Below the pieces are notes generated by a model. The model did not search any database. It saw nothing but the letters and a program-made list of their open reading frames with translations, and had not been told where the DNA came from. Position numbers and translations under genes: made by a program. A DNA stretch of 64,000 nucleotides from Adiantum capillus-veneris (Eukaryota; Streptophyta; Polypodiopsida; Polypodiales; Pteridaceae), in the NCBI GenBank assembly GCA_014529385.2, contig CM043955.1, forward strand, positions 143,911,640 through 143,975,639. The letters are read 5' to 3'. Shown piece after piece: positions 11,347 to 24,000 of the stretch. Each line of letters opens with the position of its first letter. Within the stretch, counting starts at the first letter, position 1.

Positions 11347-13002
11347 ATGCAAAACGTGCCTGGCAGAGCCGAATTGCGCGAGGGCTCGTGTGGCTGCCAT
11401 CGCAAGAGGAAGACTCTGCTGCAGGCCATCAGGAAAAATATGCATGAATGGCCCATCGACCCAGTGTTGGTCATGCGAGTGCTGTCTTTCCTGCCTGTTT
11501 ACTGCCTTCTAGACCTACGTAAAGTCTGCGCGCGGTGGCGACGCGTGCTAGTCCGCTTCCTACCCTGCATCGTCAGCTGGCGCATCCCTTATCCGCCTAG
11601 GCTCACGCCATCAACCCCGATTGCCTGCCAGCGCTCGCTTCTTCTCACGATGCCGCAGGCGGACTCCAATGAAGATATTATCTCCAACACGATCGTCAGC
11701 TTCGTGCCTAATGTTGGATCTCGTGGCGTCCAGCACCTCACGCTCCTTCGAGTCAAGACTCTCCGTACCGCCGCTGTTGCATTCCCTTTAGTGGAGGATT
11801 GTCCGAGCTATCTTTTACCGATCATACGCAACAATGCGGCATGTGCAGGAGGCCTGGTCTGCTGGCGAGCTGAGGACAGGAGGTTTAAGGCAGAGCTTCT
11901 GGTCATCAATCCTCTCACAGGTGCTTTCCGTCGATTACCCCATTGCCCGGTTGTCCGCCTGCAGCTGCAGCTATGGCCGATCCCTGGCGTTGGAGAAAGT
12001 CCATCCATTCGCCACCTGCTGAGTACCTTGAGGTACTCTTTTGTCTTGCACATAACAGCAAGAGATGATCGCGACCCCGACTGCGCCTCCGGCTACTTTG
12101 TGCTGCTGGAACCCGTAATAAAGCAGGTGCTATCGTCCGGCAATCCCTCCTATACCCGATACCAAACCGCCTTGGCACTGCAGACAGCCTTACATGATGA
12201 TGATCATTCCAATTCTTATCGGCCTCTTGTCCGACTTCAAGTCTACGACTCCACTATCACTCGGTGGACGCTCTCACCAACGCCGCTGCCGCTGCAGCAG
12301 CACGATGCGGCGAATCTCGACCACCATAGCTGCATGCTTGAGCAGATGGTTACCAGTTGTCGTTTCTTCTTCCTCAACAAAGAAACTGTTCCCTACATGA
12401 CTCTCTACGGTTACAACCCCTTTGACCGCGTATGGGCAAGGGCAAAGGTGAGTGCATCTCCGGAGGAATTTTCCAACCAACAGTACCATTGCCGGGCGGT
12501 GGGCCTACGATCCACAGGAGACTTACTGGTGGTAGTTACGGCGAGTGAGGGCTATTATAATTCTGACCCGCCGACAGTCACAATGTACAAGCTAATTCAA
12601 GATGGCAATGGTATTCTTTTGAATTGGAGCAGGCTGTGCAGTAAAGAAATACCCATATACTCGAGCAGTGCCAGCTGGAGGAGTGCGCACCGCGAGAGGG
12701 ATGCGGCTCGCTGGACGAGAAGATGGTTTTTAGTCTCCTGTGAGGAGGTGGGGCATGAAGGAAACTTAGTGTGGGTTGCTCTGGTGTATCTGTTGGAGGT
12801 CCATTATAAGCCTTTAAAACGCCTTAAGCTGCCACCGTCCTTTGAGCAAGTAAATTGGAGGGTTCTCATGGTGTGTGATGTGCTACAGCATCGTTGGCAT
12901 ACGGTTCTCTCTCCCCTAGATCAGCAAATCATTGATCTTGATGATCCTCTTGTTGAGCTTGCCCATGGATCCTTTCGTTTGAGTTGTCGTGCCAAAGTTT
13001 AA
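11347..13002 (+). CDS. F-box protein, intronless, 551 aa
   Basis: Predicted substrate receptor of an SCF (Skp1-Cullin-F-box) ubiquitin ligase. Residues about 35-72 form an F-box: PIDPVLVMRVLSFLP, then CLLDLRKVCARWRRVL. Near residue 178, INPLTGAFRRLP resembles the NP-T---R-LP element of plant F-box-associated or kelch-like C-termini. The remainder has no domain I can name, so the substrate is unknown. The first in-frame ATG after the stop at 11296 is 11347. A second Met just before the F-box (about residue 32) is a possible alternative start. The frame is open for its whole length and GC-richer than the flanks, consistent with selection or recent origin. It is the only intact non-transposon gene in the window. 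A small Helitron-like element lies 320 bp upstream. Confidence 0.85.
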   Translation: MQNVPGRAELREGSCGCHRKRKTLLQAIRKNMHEWPIDPVLVMRVLSFLPVYCLLDLRKVCARWRRVLVRFLPCIVSWRIPYPPRLTPSTPIACQRSLLLTMPQADSNEDIISNTIVSFVPNVGSRGVQHLTLLRVKTLRTAAVAFPLVEDCPSYLLPIIRNNAACAGGLVCWRAEDRRFKAELLVINPLTGAFRRLPHCPVVRLQLQLWPIPGVGESPSIRHLLSTLRYSFVLHITARDDRDPDCASGYFVLLEPVIKQVLSSGNPSYTRYQTALALQTALHDDDHSNSYRPLVRLQVYDSTITRWTLSPTPLPLQQHDAANLDHHSCMLEQMVTSCRFFFLNKETVPYMTLYGYNPFDRVWARAKVSASPEEFSNQQYHCRAVGLRSTGDLLVVVTASEGYYNSDPPTVTMYKLIQDGNGILLNWSRLCSKEIPIYSSSASWRSAHRERDAARWTRRWFLVSCEEVGHEGNLVWVALVYLLEVHYKPLKRLKLPPSFEQVNWRVLMVCDVLQHRWHTVLSPLDQQIIDLDDPLVELAHGSFRLSCRAKV

Positions 13003-13950
13003 TTCTGCAATTCAATCACAAGAAGTGTTTTGAGCATTCCTTCACCGGAAGACACAAGAACCCATCCCCCCACCCCAAACAAACAAAAGAAAACTAGCAT
13101 GTCTTGATTGGTTTGCTATGGAAATGGTGTGAATTAAACAAGAGGAACAATGTTGTACCTTTTACATAATATTGCCTCTTATTCTAAAAGCTCCATAGCA
13201 TCTCTCCTCGAAGCTTTCGCAAAAAACTCTATGATCTTGCGTCACAAACGAGATTTTACAGTAAAAACTGTGTAGATGTAAAAAATTGCACATTATAATA
13301 AAAACGGAGAGAGATGCATTTTGTGCATTTGCGATGCTCATAAAAAAAAAGAAAAAACCATACATATGTATGGTGTGGAGTTCGCACCATTCTCCACATT
13401 TATAATAATAATGTAGGGAACGTGCCCTTCCCTCGCCACTTTTATCACTTCCAGTGTTGAAAGGGGACTTATGCTTCTTCTGAACTTTCTTATTGTAAAA
13501 ATATTATAGTTGTACAAAAAAGAACTCATTACCGATGTTTTATGAAGATACGTATCATTCCACGTTGCCACGCCGTCGTGTATTGTCCATGTGTCCCTTT
13601 GTTTAGAATCACAAAAATTCTTCAGTCCTTGTCACCTTCATCTATAATCTTTTGAATGAAAATGAGACAAATTCATTGCTTTAATGTGTACATGGTGCAA
13701 TCTACGTACTTTCTGGATCACATAAAGGAAATCAAAATACGGAATATAAGTGTATCTTTGGTATTGGTCGTGTATATCAAAGAACAATCTTAGATGGATT
13801 CGCATCTAGACCTTCCTTACATTGTTCCGCCACCTTCTCACTAGTATACATTCTGCCATCGGCATCCTCTGCAAACATGTCGACTGTCGCATTCACTTTT
13901 GCTATCATGCCTACCATTACCTGTGCTACTTTTGTTGTACTTGGTTTCAA
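13003..13950. other. no recognisable gene
   Basis: Likely 3' flank of the F-box gene, AT-rich. No poly(A) signal can be assigned with confidence and no domain is seen. Confidence 0.45.
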
Positions 13951-13951
13951 G

Positions 13952-16900
13952 TTATGTTGAATCTGCCTTATTGTTCGTCCGTAGGCTCACACGCACACAT
14001 ATACACAAAGTCGCAGTCTTTGGGGCATCCCATTTGGCATACATATCGATCAAAACACGTCCAAGCATGACATCTTTCTCCAAGATTCCTCGCTTCACAT
14101 CTGTTGAAAACAACCTAGAGCTTTCTGGCACTGCCCTTTTGGAGCAAATCCTGCAATTAAGAGAGAGGCCATCGCTTCGCATTTGTTGAACACAGACTAG
14201 AGCTTTCTAGCCCTGTCCTTGTGGGGAAAATCCTACAATCAGTGCGTTCTAAGAGTCCACACTCTAGACAGGAAGATTTTCGAGAAGTTATGGCAATCTT
14301 TGAAGTGCACCACATTTACCAACCAAGGCATTGCCAAGCACGACATCTTTTTCAACAAACCTTGACTAACAATATCAGCGTGAATTTTTATGCCCATATC
14401 AGCATCTTGCGTAGAGGCACATGCCTTCAAGCTGCACACATATGTGATTGCATTACAAGAGAGTCCCTCACTTTGCACCCGCTGAAAATAGCCTGGAGCT
14501 TTTTGATTGTGCTCTTGTTGTGCGTATCCCGCAAACAATGCACTCCAAGAGACGACGGATCGGAAGCTCCTCAAGCACTAGCTTTTCACCCTGCTCCTGT
14601 TGTGCATATCCCGCAATCAATGCACACCATTCCAAACAGTAAGCTCCTCAAGCACTTTTTGTGCTTCTTGAAGTGCAACACATTTGGCACATATATCGAC
14701 CAACGCAGTACCAAACACGCCATTTATTTTCAAGAGCATCTTGCATAGAACCACATGCCTTCAAGATGCACACTTGTGTGATTGCATTAGGAGAGGTCCT
14801 TGCTTTACATCCGCTGACTACAACCGAGAGTATTCTAGCCCTGCTACTGTTGTGAGTGAGATTGAATTAGGAGAGGTCCTTGCTTTGCATCCGTAAAAAA
14901 CAGCCTAAAGCTTTCTGACCTGCTCTTATTGTGCGTATCCCACAATCAATGCACTCCAAGAGACGAGGTACCGGACAGGAAGATTCTCAAGCACTAGCTT
15001 TCTAGCCCTGCTCTTGTTGACCACAACTGCCTCGGGGTCATTCCCAAGTGTCCTCATGAGCTGGCTAAGCCCAAACACGACGTCTGTTTTCAAGATCATC
15101 TTGCATAGAGCCACATACCTTCAAGATGCATGCTTAGGTGATAGCGTCTCTTGCTTTGCATCTATTGAAAACAGTCCCAAGCTTCCTGGCCCTGCCCCTA
15201 TTAGTCATATCCTGTAATCAGTGCGTTCCAAGAGAAAACATCCCGCCCAAGAGCACCACATTTGGCATACATATCAACAAAGGCATTGCTAAGTACACCA
15301 ATATTTTGCAACAGCCCCTGACTAACACTATCACCGTGAATTTTTATGCCCAGTCTATAGCTTTTTGGCCCTGCTTTTGTTGCCCGTATCCCACAATATT
15401 CAATGCACTCCAAGAGAAGACATTTCGGATCGGAAGCTCGTCAAGCACTTTTTGTGCTTTTTGAAGTGCAACACCTTTGGCATACATATGGACCGAGGCG
15501 TTGCCAAGCACGACAACAGCCCCTGGCTAACAATATTAGAATGATTTTTTAAACCCATGTCATCATCTTGCATAGATTCACATGCCTTCAAGATGTCTGC
15601 GTAGGTTATTGCATCGGGACAAAAGCCCTCACCTTGCATTTGCTGAAATTATCCTAGAGATTTCTGGCCCTACTCCTATTGCACGTATCCCGCAATCAGT
15701 GCACGCCATTCCGAGAAGTAAGCTCCTCTAGCCTTTGTACTTTCTGAAGTGCACCACATTTGACATTCATATCAACGAAGACAGTGCCAAGCACAATTTC
15801 TCTTTTCAATAGCATCTAGCATAGAGCCACATGTTGGAGAAAGGCCCTCGCTTCCCATGAAAACAGCCCAAAGCTCGTCAAGAACTTGGTGCGCTAAAAC
15901 AAGTCCATCACGCTTGACGTACAAACTGACTAACGTGTTGGCTAAGTATGTCTTATTTTCAAGTAACCCACTGTCGTAAATATCAGCATGTATCCTACTG
16001 TCTTGGTACAAATCCTTGTTCTTAGCACAATCTTTAAGTGAGCTCACAAAAGAAAAAATCATCTCTTCCTCTCCATGTTTGCTTGTGTAGTAAATATTGC
16101 TCTGCCTTATGAAAATGAAATGAGTGCTGCATAGAGAGCATCAAGAGTGTGTGTGCGGGTGTGTGTGTGTGTGTATACAAAGAGTGCTTTATGAAGTATA
16201 GAACATCTGGCATACATGCCAATCAAGGCAGTGCCAAGTACAACGTTTCTTTTCTACATCCCATATCAACATCTTTCCTAATGCCACATTCCTTCAAGAT
16301 ACACGAGTATGTGATTGCATTTGGATAGCTTCCCTCTCTTTGCATTTGTTGAAAACAGCCCAAAGCTTCTTGGCCCTGCCTCTGTTGGGGGGGATATCCC
16401 GCGATCAACGCATTCCAATAGGCTACATTCCAGACAGCAAGCATTTTGTGCTTTATGAAGTACACCACCTTTGGCATACATGTCAACCAAGGCAAATGCC
16501 AAGCACGAAGTTTTCTGTCAATAGCCCCTGAATAACAATATCATCGTGAACACTTTTATCGATACCAACATCTTGCATGATGCCAGACGTCTTTAAGCTA
16601 CACGTGTAGGTGATTGCATTTGCTCTCTTTACATTTGCTGAAAATAGCCCAGAGCTACCTGGTTTTGCATGCTTTCAAGATGCACGTGTAGGTGATTTCA
16701 TATGGACAAAGGCCATCACTTTGCATTTGCTGAAAACAGCATAGAGCTATTTTTCCCTGCTCCTATTGTGGTTATTCCGCAATCAGTGCATTCCAAGAGA
16801 CGTCATTTCAAACATTAAGCTCCTCAAGCTGCTTTTGAAGTGCACCACATTTGGCATACATATTGAGCAGTGCCAAGCGCACAGCTCGTCAAGGACTTGT

Positions 16901-17850
16901 TGCACTTGGACAAATAGACGATGCTTGACATACATACTGACTAACGTGTTGGCTAAGTATGTGTTATTTTCAAGTAACCCACTATCGCACATGTATCCTG
17001 CTGCCTTGGTAAGATTTTTGGCCCTGTTTCCATTGTGCATATCCCGCAATCAATGCAGTCCAAGAGACGATGTCCCAAACAGGAAGCTCCTCAAGCACTT
17101 TCTGTGCTTTTTCAAGTGCACCACATTCGGCAGGCAGGGCAATGCCAAGCACGGAGTTTTCTGTCAATAGCCCCTGAATAACAACATGCCTTCAAGATGC
17201 ACACGTAGATGATTTCATCTGGACAAAGGCCATCACTTTGCATCTGCTAAAAACCGCCTAGAGCTTTTTGTCCCTGCTCGTGTTGTGGGTATCCCACAAT
17301 TAGTGCATTCCAAGAGTGCCGTTTCAAACAATAAGCTCTTCAATCTTCTTTTGAAGTGCACCACATTTGGTATACATATCGAGCAGTGCCAAGCACAATA
17401 GCTCGACAAGGACTTGTTACGCTTGGACAAGTAGATGACGCTTAATATACATACTAACTAATGTGTTGGCTAAGTATGTGTTATTTTCAAGTAACCAACT
17501 ATCGCAAATGTAACTTGCTACCTTGGTAAGATTTCTGGCCCTGCACCTATTGTGCATATCCCGCAATCAATGCACTCCAAGAGAAGACGTTCCAGACAGG
17601 AAGCTTCTCTTTTGTCGATACCAACATCTTGCATGATGCCAGATGCCTTCAAGCTGCACGTGTAGGTGATTGCATTTGCTCTCTTTGCATCTGCTGAAAC
17701 AGCCCAGAGCTACCTGGCCCTGCATGCCTTCAAGATGATTTCGTTTGGACAAAGGCCATTACTTTGCATCTGTTGAAAATATCCTAGAGCTTTTGTCCCA
17801 TTGTGGGTATCCCACAATCAGTGCATTCCAAGAGACACCATTCCAATGTG
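13952..17850 (-). pseudogene. decayed PPR (pentatricopeptide repeat) array
   Basis: PPR proteins are organellar RNA-binding proteins. On the minus strand at least ten degenerate PLS-type repeat groups occur at roughly 200-400-bp spacing. Examples: VVSWSALFAGYAQQ, GLSCNAITYVCSLKACASTQ, GIKIHADIVSQGLLKK, FVDMYAKCGALGR, VFSWNALITGYD. The element encoding DMYAKCGAL is recognisable near 14040, 14300, 14660, 15255, 15460, 15745, 16456, 16840, 17113 and 17350. Frames switch every 60-110 codons and stops abound, so no protein is made. Three segments resembling an array start (SGLLENKTYLANTLVS near 15960, and relatives near 16950 and 17470) suggest several duplicated array starts. No DYW or E domain was recognised. 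Confidence 0.88.
16558..17850 (-). repeat. three-copy duplication (period about 520 bp) inside the PPR relic
   Basis: The blocks 16677-17035 and 17192-17550 match along their length. A third, partial copy runs from 17615 to 17850 and matches 16558-16800. The first two share the same abnormal junction (GAGCAGTGCCAAGC joined to AGCTCG-CAAGGACTTGTT), which is absent from the relative at 15780-15900. The array was therefore duplicated after it had begun to decay. Confidence 0.82.
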
Positions 17851-17913
17851 ATGGCGGAAGGGGTTGCAGCTCTCTCTCTCTCTCCTCTCTCGAATCTGTC
17901 AATTGTTGCAGTG

Positions 17914-18029
<116 letters not shown>

Positions 18030-18159
18030 GCTGCATGCATATATGCAGCCGCTTCTTTTCAATAAATTTTTCTTACACCATCACTCTCTCTGAGTTTTTC
18101 GATCCTTTCTCGCCTATATTTGAAGAGTCCAATCATTTGTGGCCACCTGGCATAGCTAA

Positions 18160-18420
18160 CCTTGAGAAATCGATGTTACATAATCTGCCAAGGTAGTGCC
18201 AAGTACGCCATTTTTTTCCAACAGTCCCTAACTAACAATGTCATCGTGAATTCTTTTGCCCATATCAACAACTTGCATAACACCACATGTCTTCAAGATA
18301 CAAGTGTAGGTGAATACATTTTGAGAGCTTCCCTCTCATTGCATCTATTGAAAACAGCCCAGAGCTTCCTGGCCCTGCCACACTATTGGGCATATCCCAC
18401 CATCAAAGCAAAATTCGATG
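18160..18420 (-). pseudogene. further PPR fragment
   Basis: Same sequence family as the array to its left: the blocks matching CATCTATTGAAAACAGCCCA, GAGCTTCCTGGCCCTGCC and GGCATATCCCACCATCAA recur. It is separated from the main array by the CT run and about 130 bp of unrelated sequence. Confidence 0.7.
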
Positions 18421-20479
18421 TATCCAAGTAAAAGGGCTCAAGTTGATCCCTTTGCTCATGTTGTAGGAACATTCCATATGCAATTTTCCCCATCATCCTC
18501 ATGAGAGGGGACATGGGCTACACATGACCTTGCATTGAGAATTGGCAGGACTACTACAAATGGACTGAAGGGTACCCCGACTGTATAAGTTTGGTGCTAC
18601 ATATTATTGTTGTTGTTGTAGACGGTGTGAACACGAGAGTATTGGCGAGAATCCCAGCTGTGTATGTTGGAATATAGAATGGCATGAAAGATTTGGAATG
18701 GTGTGAGGGGTCAGAGGAGCAGATCAAATGCACAAGCATGGAGGAAAGGTGAGAGGGGTGATACACCCATCAAATAGTTGTCAAAACTACCGCTAGAAAA
18801 CAAATGAAGTTGGCAAATCAGTGAATAGTGGTGCTAGTGTCTAAGCAGCAATAGAAGATATGGAAGCAATCTCTCCTGATGTGCTGCTTATAGTAAGAAC
18901 CATGCATAAGGGTGATAGTCTTCTCCTTTGTTGATTTCCTTCTTGCTCTTTCTCTAGCCTTTGTCTATGACGCTGCACGGGCTTTGCTCCCAACAGCTCC
19001 AACCAGGATCTGTTCCTCATCTTTTACCTTCAAAAAAGGCTGCATAGGTTTATTAGTTTGGCAATCTCATCCTTGACAATCACTCCCTCTATCGGGGCTT
19101 CATCACTGGCCTTGCATTCTTGATCAATCAGTCCCTCTATCGGAGCTTGCCTTGCATTCTTGACCAATCAGTCCAGAGCTTTGCTAGGCCGACCACATCC
19201 AAGCTTATCCTATATACGCACATCAAAAAGTCAAAGCTTGTCCTCTATACGTACATTTGTCACGAATCCCGTTGATTGTTCTCACTTTGTTGTGCATGTC
19301 TATTGTTGCAGACAATTGCATCGTCAAAGGCGATAGAGAAGAATTGCGTACGAGGAGGGAGGCTTCTTACTTTGCCTAGCTTTGCGCTCCAAAAATAAAA
19401 TAAAATAGCTTTACTAGTTCTTCTGTACGGATTCTCAAATAACTTGCCCTCACAAGAAGCTTCAAAGTTGTTTCCATATTTCCAAGCTCAAAACTGAGCA
19501 AATACTTGCTTGTGTTTCACTTTATTAGATAGAATTTTCTAGAGATTCCTCCTCTGCCTCATCTTCTAAGGGTCTCTGTCACCCACTTCTTAAAATACAG
19601 CAATAAGTTCTAGCTCGTGCATATGAGAGAAATGAAAGAAGCTGCGATGCTGTAAACCAGCTAGCCAACAAGCCCATACGTCAAGATCTTCAAACATAGA
19701 ATTGAAAAAAAAGACTCCAAATTCCTGCACATGGGTTGCCTCCCACGCACCAGCTTCTTTCTCGCTTGTCGTCGCCTCTCTGCTTCCCTCCTTCCCTGCA
19801 CACTCACTGCTTTTTCCTCTTGCATCCTTGCCTGATACATGCACCCATTGTCAAGATCTTGCTAGACACACCATATTAGTGAATTTGGGAGTTTCCCAAT
19901 TCCCAGTTTCAAAATAAGCTTAAGATTTGACCACATGGCCAAATCTTAGCCAAAGTTTTGAGAGCATGGCTCGAAAGATCTTTTCAAGTACTATCTTGTG
20001 GAAGTCTTTGGCATTAAAAAATAGTTTGAGATTTGTCCATATGGCCAAAATATTCAAGAAATTGGTGATTCCCAAATTGGCTCTAAAGTCTCAAACTCTC
20101 TAATATGGTGATTGGACCTAATTCTTTTCTTTCCCAAAATTGTGAGCACACTAGGTCAATACCAAAAATGACATTTCACTATCTTTTCTTCGCAAATTAA
20201 ATAAACTGTACATGAAATCTAGAAAACACTTCAAGAAATGATTTTGCAAATTTACAAAATGCTACCCAAATTACTCATAAAAATTATTATTATTATTTTC
20301 CATATGCACAATTGTTATTGGAGAAGTTATACTAGCCCAAAGAGAGATGTATGTAAATAGATCCTCAAACACAAACAATGCCTTGAGGGAACAACATACA
20401 CAAATGGGGCTACACCATCCCAATGAGAAGTTACATTGTGGTGTTTGGCAGAGCCCAACCTGAGACTTTCTAAGAGGTT
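18421..20479. other. no recognisable gene
   Basis: No coding domain seen. Around 19085-19170 a short imperfect repeat occurs (CCCTCTATCGGGGCTT and CCCTCTATCGGAGCTT with GCCTTGCATTCTTGA). The last part may be more decayed LINE sequence. Confidence 0.4.
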
Positions 20480-20663
20480 ACATAGTGGTATCTGGTAGAA
20501 CCCAAACACGACAGGGCTTTGATTGCTCTACTCCACTCTTCATCTTTGGAATGCATTTGATGAGATCTCTTCTTATGTTTTTATCTAGCACCCCTTTTAC
20601 TAGAGCTTTGCTGGCTAGCCCCGTGATAGGGGACTTCAAGTCCTCCCAGAACTCCTTGAAGAA
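20480..20663 (-). mobile_element. LINE reverse-transcriptase fragment, downstream half
   Basis: On the minus strand it reads FKEFWEDLKSPI, then DKNIRRDLIKCIPK, typical of the early RT region of plant L1-type LINEs (F-K-FW---K--I ... LI-LIPK). It continues directly from the half at 25337-25760: removing the Copia element and one AAGAA copy gives KFGFFKEFWEDLKSP in one frame. It becomes unrecognisable past about 20480. Confidence 0.8.
20659..20663. repeat. target-site duplication AAGAA (left)
   Basis: AAGAA immediately before the 5' LTR is repeated at 25337-25341 immediately after the 3' LTR. Five base pairs is the usual Copia length. Confidence 0.93.
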
Positions 20664-20890
20664 TGTTACCATATACATGTGGTAGTGATGTGTGTGAACA
20701 CACTAGGACCGCCGGGGCATTTTTTCCCTCTTTAGGAGGTTTTTTCCCCCGTGCATTGTATATACGCCCATCACTCTAGGGCTATCTATCTTTCCATTGC
20801 ACACCAAGTAATACACTCTCTATTGTGTGCCTTGAGCTTCCTTCGTCTTCTCCAAGCTGTGTGTGTTTCTCTGCAACCCTAATTCCAACA
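20664..20890 (+). repeat. 5' LTR of Copia copy 2
   Basis: Begins TGTTACCATATAC and ends CCTAATTCCAACA, with TG...CA termini. Versus the 3' LTR it has C where the latter has T at two places (one a CpG), one G/A change, one T/C change and a one-base indel near the poly-C run. Confidence 0.97.
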
Positions 20891-20892
20891 AT

Positions 20893-20904
20893 TGGTATCA
20901 GAGC
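20893..20904 (+). promoter_or_regulatory. primer-binding site (initiator Met-tRNA)
   Basis: TGGTATCAGAGC, the standard plant Copia primer-binding site, lies two bases after the 5' LTR end. Confidence 0.95.
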
Positions 20905-21049
20905 AGGTCACGTCCTCCCGGGCTTAGTCGCCAGCTGCTCCAGTACACGCCTGCTCACTTTCTACGATTTCAATGAGCTTTGGCGAGCGTTCGCAGGTCG
21001 ACAAATATTTGGGGAATGCTCAAAGAGCTCGGTCTGCTCAGAATTTTGA

Positions 21050-24000
21050 TTTGGTCTCATTTCAGCCTCCGTTTCCACTACAGGCAGTACTGCACAGGCT
21101 ATTTCATCATTTTGTGCAGAATTTCTGTCAGTGTCGTTTTCTGCTTTGCTGTGTAAAGAGCTGGAGTCGAAGATTATGCATGAGAAAGATGATATGGACA
21201 CTTTCCTTGCTAGTGTTAAGGATATCAATGAGCAGCTTATTTCTGCAGGTGAAGTCATTTCATACAGTTCCCTTGTGCAGACTGTTCTTGATGCCTTACC
21301 AGATTCCTACCAGACTTTTGCTAGTACTTGGAGACTTATGACCCAAGGAAATCCAGAAGTTTTCAAGTTTGATGCATTATGCACATTGCTGTTGCAAGAG
21401 TCACTTTCCAGAAAAAACAGGACTAGACAGCGTGCAGTTGAACAGGCTTTTATTGCTTCTCAAAGAAAGGGTGGTAACAACAATGCAGCCACTTCTTATG
21501 GTTCTGCTGCGAGTGGCAAAAATTCTGTTCCTAATGCTTCTGCTGGCAGCACTTCGTCTGGCAATTCTGGTGATAAGGGCAAAAAGAAGATGCGTTGCCA
21601 TTATTGTAAAGCTAATGATCACTTGATCAAGTCGTGTCCTAAGTTGAAGGCCAAAGAGGCTAAGAAGAAAGAGGGTGGTTCCACTGCAAATGCTGGTTCC
21701 ACTACAAATGCAGCCATTGTTGAGTCTTCTGTGAAAGGAGAATATGTTGCTGATGTTGATGCAAAATGGAGGTTTAGCGCAGAGTGCACTTACAATCCTG
21801 TTGTCCATGATGCATGCTTGTCAGTTGCTGCAGATTCACATGTGTGGTATTTCGATAGTGGTGCTACAAAGCACATTACCTCACATCGTGAATTGTTTAC
21901 CTCTCTCGAGTCTGTCCCTCATGGGAATTCAGTCACTTGTGCCAACAACGCCTCTTATCCAGTTCAGGGAGTTGGAAAGATTGTGCTCACTGCTGCTAAT
22001 GGCAGTTCTTTCACACTTGTTGATGCACTTTATGTACATGGGATCAAGAATAATCTCTTGTCTGTATCCGCACTTGCTAGACTTGTACTTGTAGTCAAAT
22101 TTGTGGATGACAGATGTACAATTCATGATCTCAGTTTTGGTGATGAAATTGTTGCATCTGTGCTTTTGTGCCGTGGGCTGTATAAGCTCACTTTGTATGA
22201 CAAGTGTGGACAAAATTTTGCAAATGCTGTTGCAGATTCAAGGGCTATTTCAGATGCAAAACTTTGGCATGCACGTTTTGGTCATCTGAATTTTGCTAGT
22301 TTGCTGCGTTTGCAGAAATCTGATATGGTTGCTTCTTTGCCGCCTCTTGAAGCACCTGTCAAACATGTTTGTGAAGGCTGTATTTTGGGTAAGATGCAGC
22401 GTTCTAAATTTGCAAAGGATGGTTTAGTTCGGGCCACATGCAGGTTGCAGCTTGTGCATAGTGATGTTTGTGGGCCCATGCAAACTCCGTCCTTGGGCAA
22501 TTACCTATACTTCGTTACTTTCATTGATGACTACTCCAGGCATGCATGGGTATTTCCACTTAAAGCGAAGTCCGAAGTTTTTATGTGCTTCAAACAATTT
22601 CTGGCTATGGCTGAAAATGTCTCGAAATGTACTATGGGCACCCTCCGTTCCGATCGAGGGGGGGAGTATATGTCTCACGAATTTAATGCATTTCTAGCTA
22701 GTCGTGGGATAAAACACCAATGTAGAGTGCCTTATACGCCTCAGCAAAATGGTGTTGCTGAGAGGAAAAACAGGTCACTAACGGAAATGGCATGATGTAT
22801 GGTCAAAAGTCAAGCTTTACCGCATTCTTTTTGGCTTGAGGCCATCATGTGTGCCACTTATGTACTTAACAGGTGTCCTACGAAAGCTTTACACTCTATT
22901 ACTCCATATGAAGCATGGCATGATAGAGAGCCTTCTATTGAGCACATGCGTGTTTTTGGTTGTTTGGCATATGCTTTGGTGCCACAAGTGCAGCGCAGAA
23001 AATTGGATGATAAGGCTATCAAATGTATTTTTGTTGGTTATAGTGCTGAAAGCAAAGGTTACAGGTTGTATCATCCGCAAACAAAACGTATTCTGGTTTC
23101 ACGGGATGTAGTGTTTGTGGAAGATATTGTTCAGCCCTTGCTGTCATGTACTAGAGACAGTAATGTAAGCTCACATGACATTTATGAAACTTTGATGCCT
23201 CTTTTCAGTGGTGGAAATACGAATGTAAGTTCCAATGAGGCAAATGTATAGCCTATGGGGGTTTCTGAAAATGTTACAGATCAGCCTATTACTGATGCAG
23301 ATGTACATGATGTACTTGATGAGGAAAGGGCTGAAAATGAGCAGGCTAGAGGTATGCCAAAATGGCTGGTGCACACTTTGCGTGACAGTAAATTGGATGC
23401 ACCTTTGTCTAGTCGTACTCGTTCAGGCTCTCGCCATGCATCTTATGCATCAGATTGTTATGCTTTGGCTGTGTCTAGTTTACATGATGTTGAGGAGCCT
23501 CTGTCTTTTGATGAAGCACAGAATTCAGAAAATTGGATGGCTGCCATCCAATCAGAATATGATGCACTTATAGAAAATGTCACATGGACTTTATGTGATT
23601 TGCCTCTTGGAAAAAAGGCCATTGGTACGAAGTGGGTTTACAAGTTGAAACGCAAGCCGGATGGTGAGATCGATCGCCATAAGGCTCGACTTGTTGCAAA
23701 GGGTTATGCACAGCAAAAAGGCAGAGATTATGAAGAGACTTTTGCTCCCACTTGTCGTATGACTACTGTGCGTTTTCTATGTGCATTGGCAGCTCATTTT
23801 GGTTGGGATGTACATCAATCAAACATTGTTATTTCTTTCTTGAATGGTGACATATTTGAGGAAGTTTATGTAACGCAGCCTCGCGGTTTTGTCATAAAAG
23901 GACTAGAGGACAAAGTGTGCAAATGTAACAAGGCTTTGTACGGGTTGAAGCAATCTCCTCGTGCTTGGTATGAGAAAGCTGGCACTCATTTGGTCAAACA

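Noticed and set aside
20973-21341. 122-codon frame as the real Copia Gag start
   Set aside because: It has an ATG, but the recognisable Gag motifs are in the other frame from 21050 on. I could not show that the two were ever joined, so it was not annotated as a gene.
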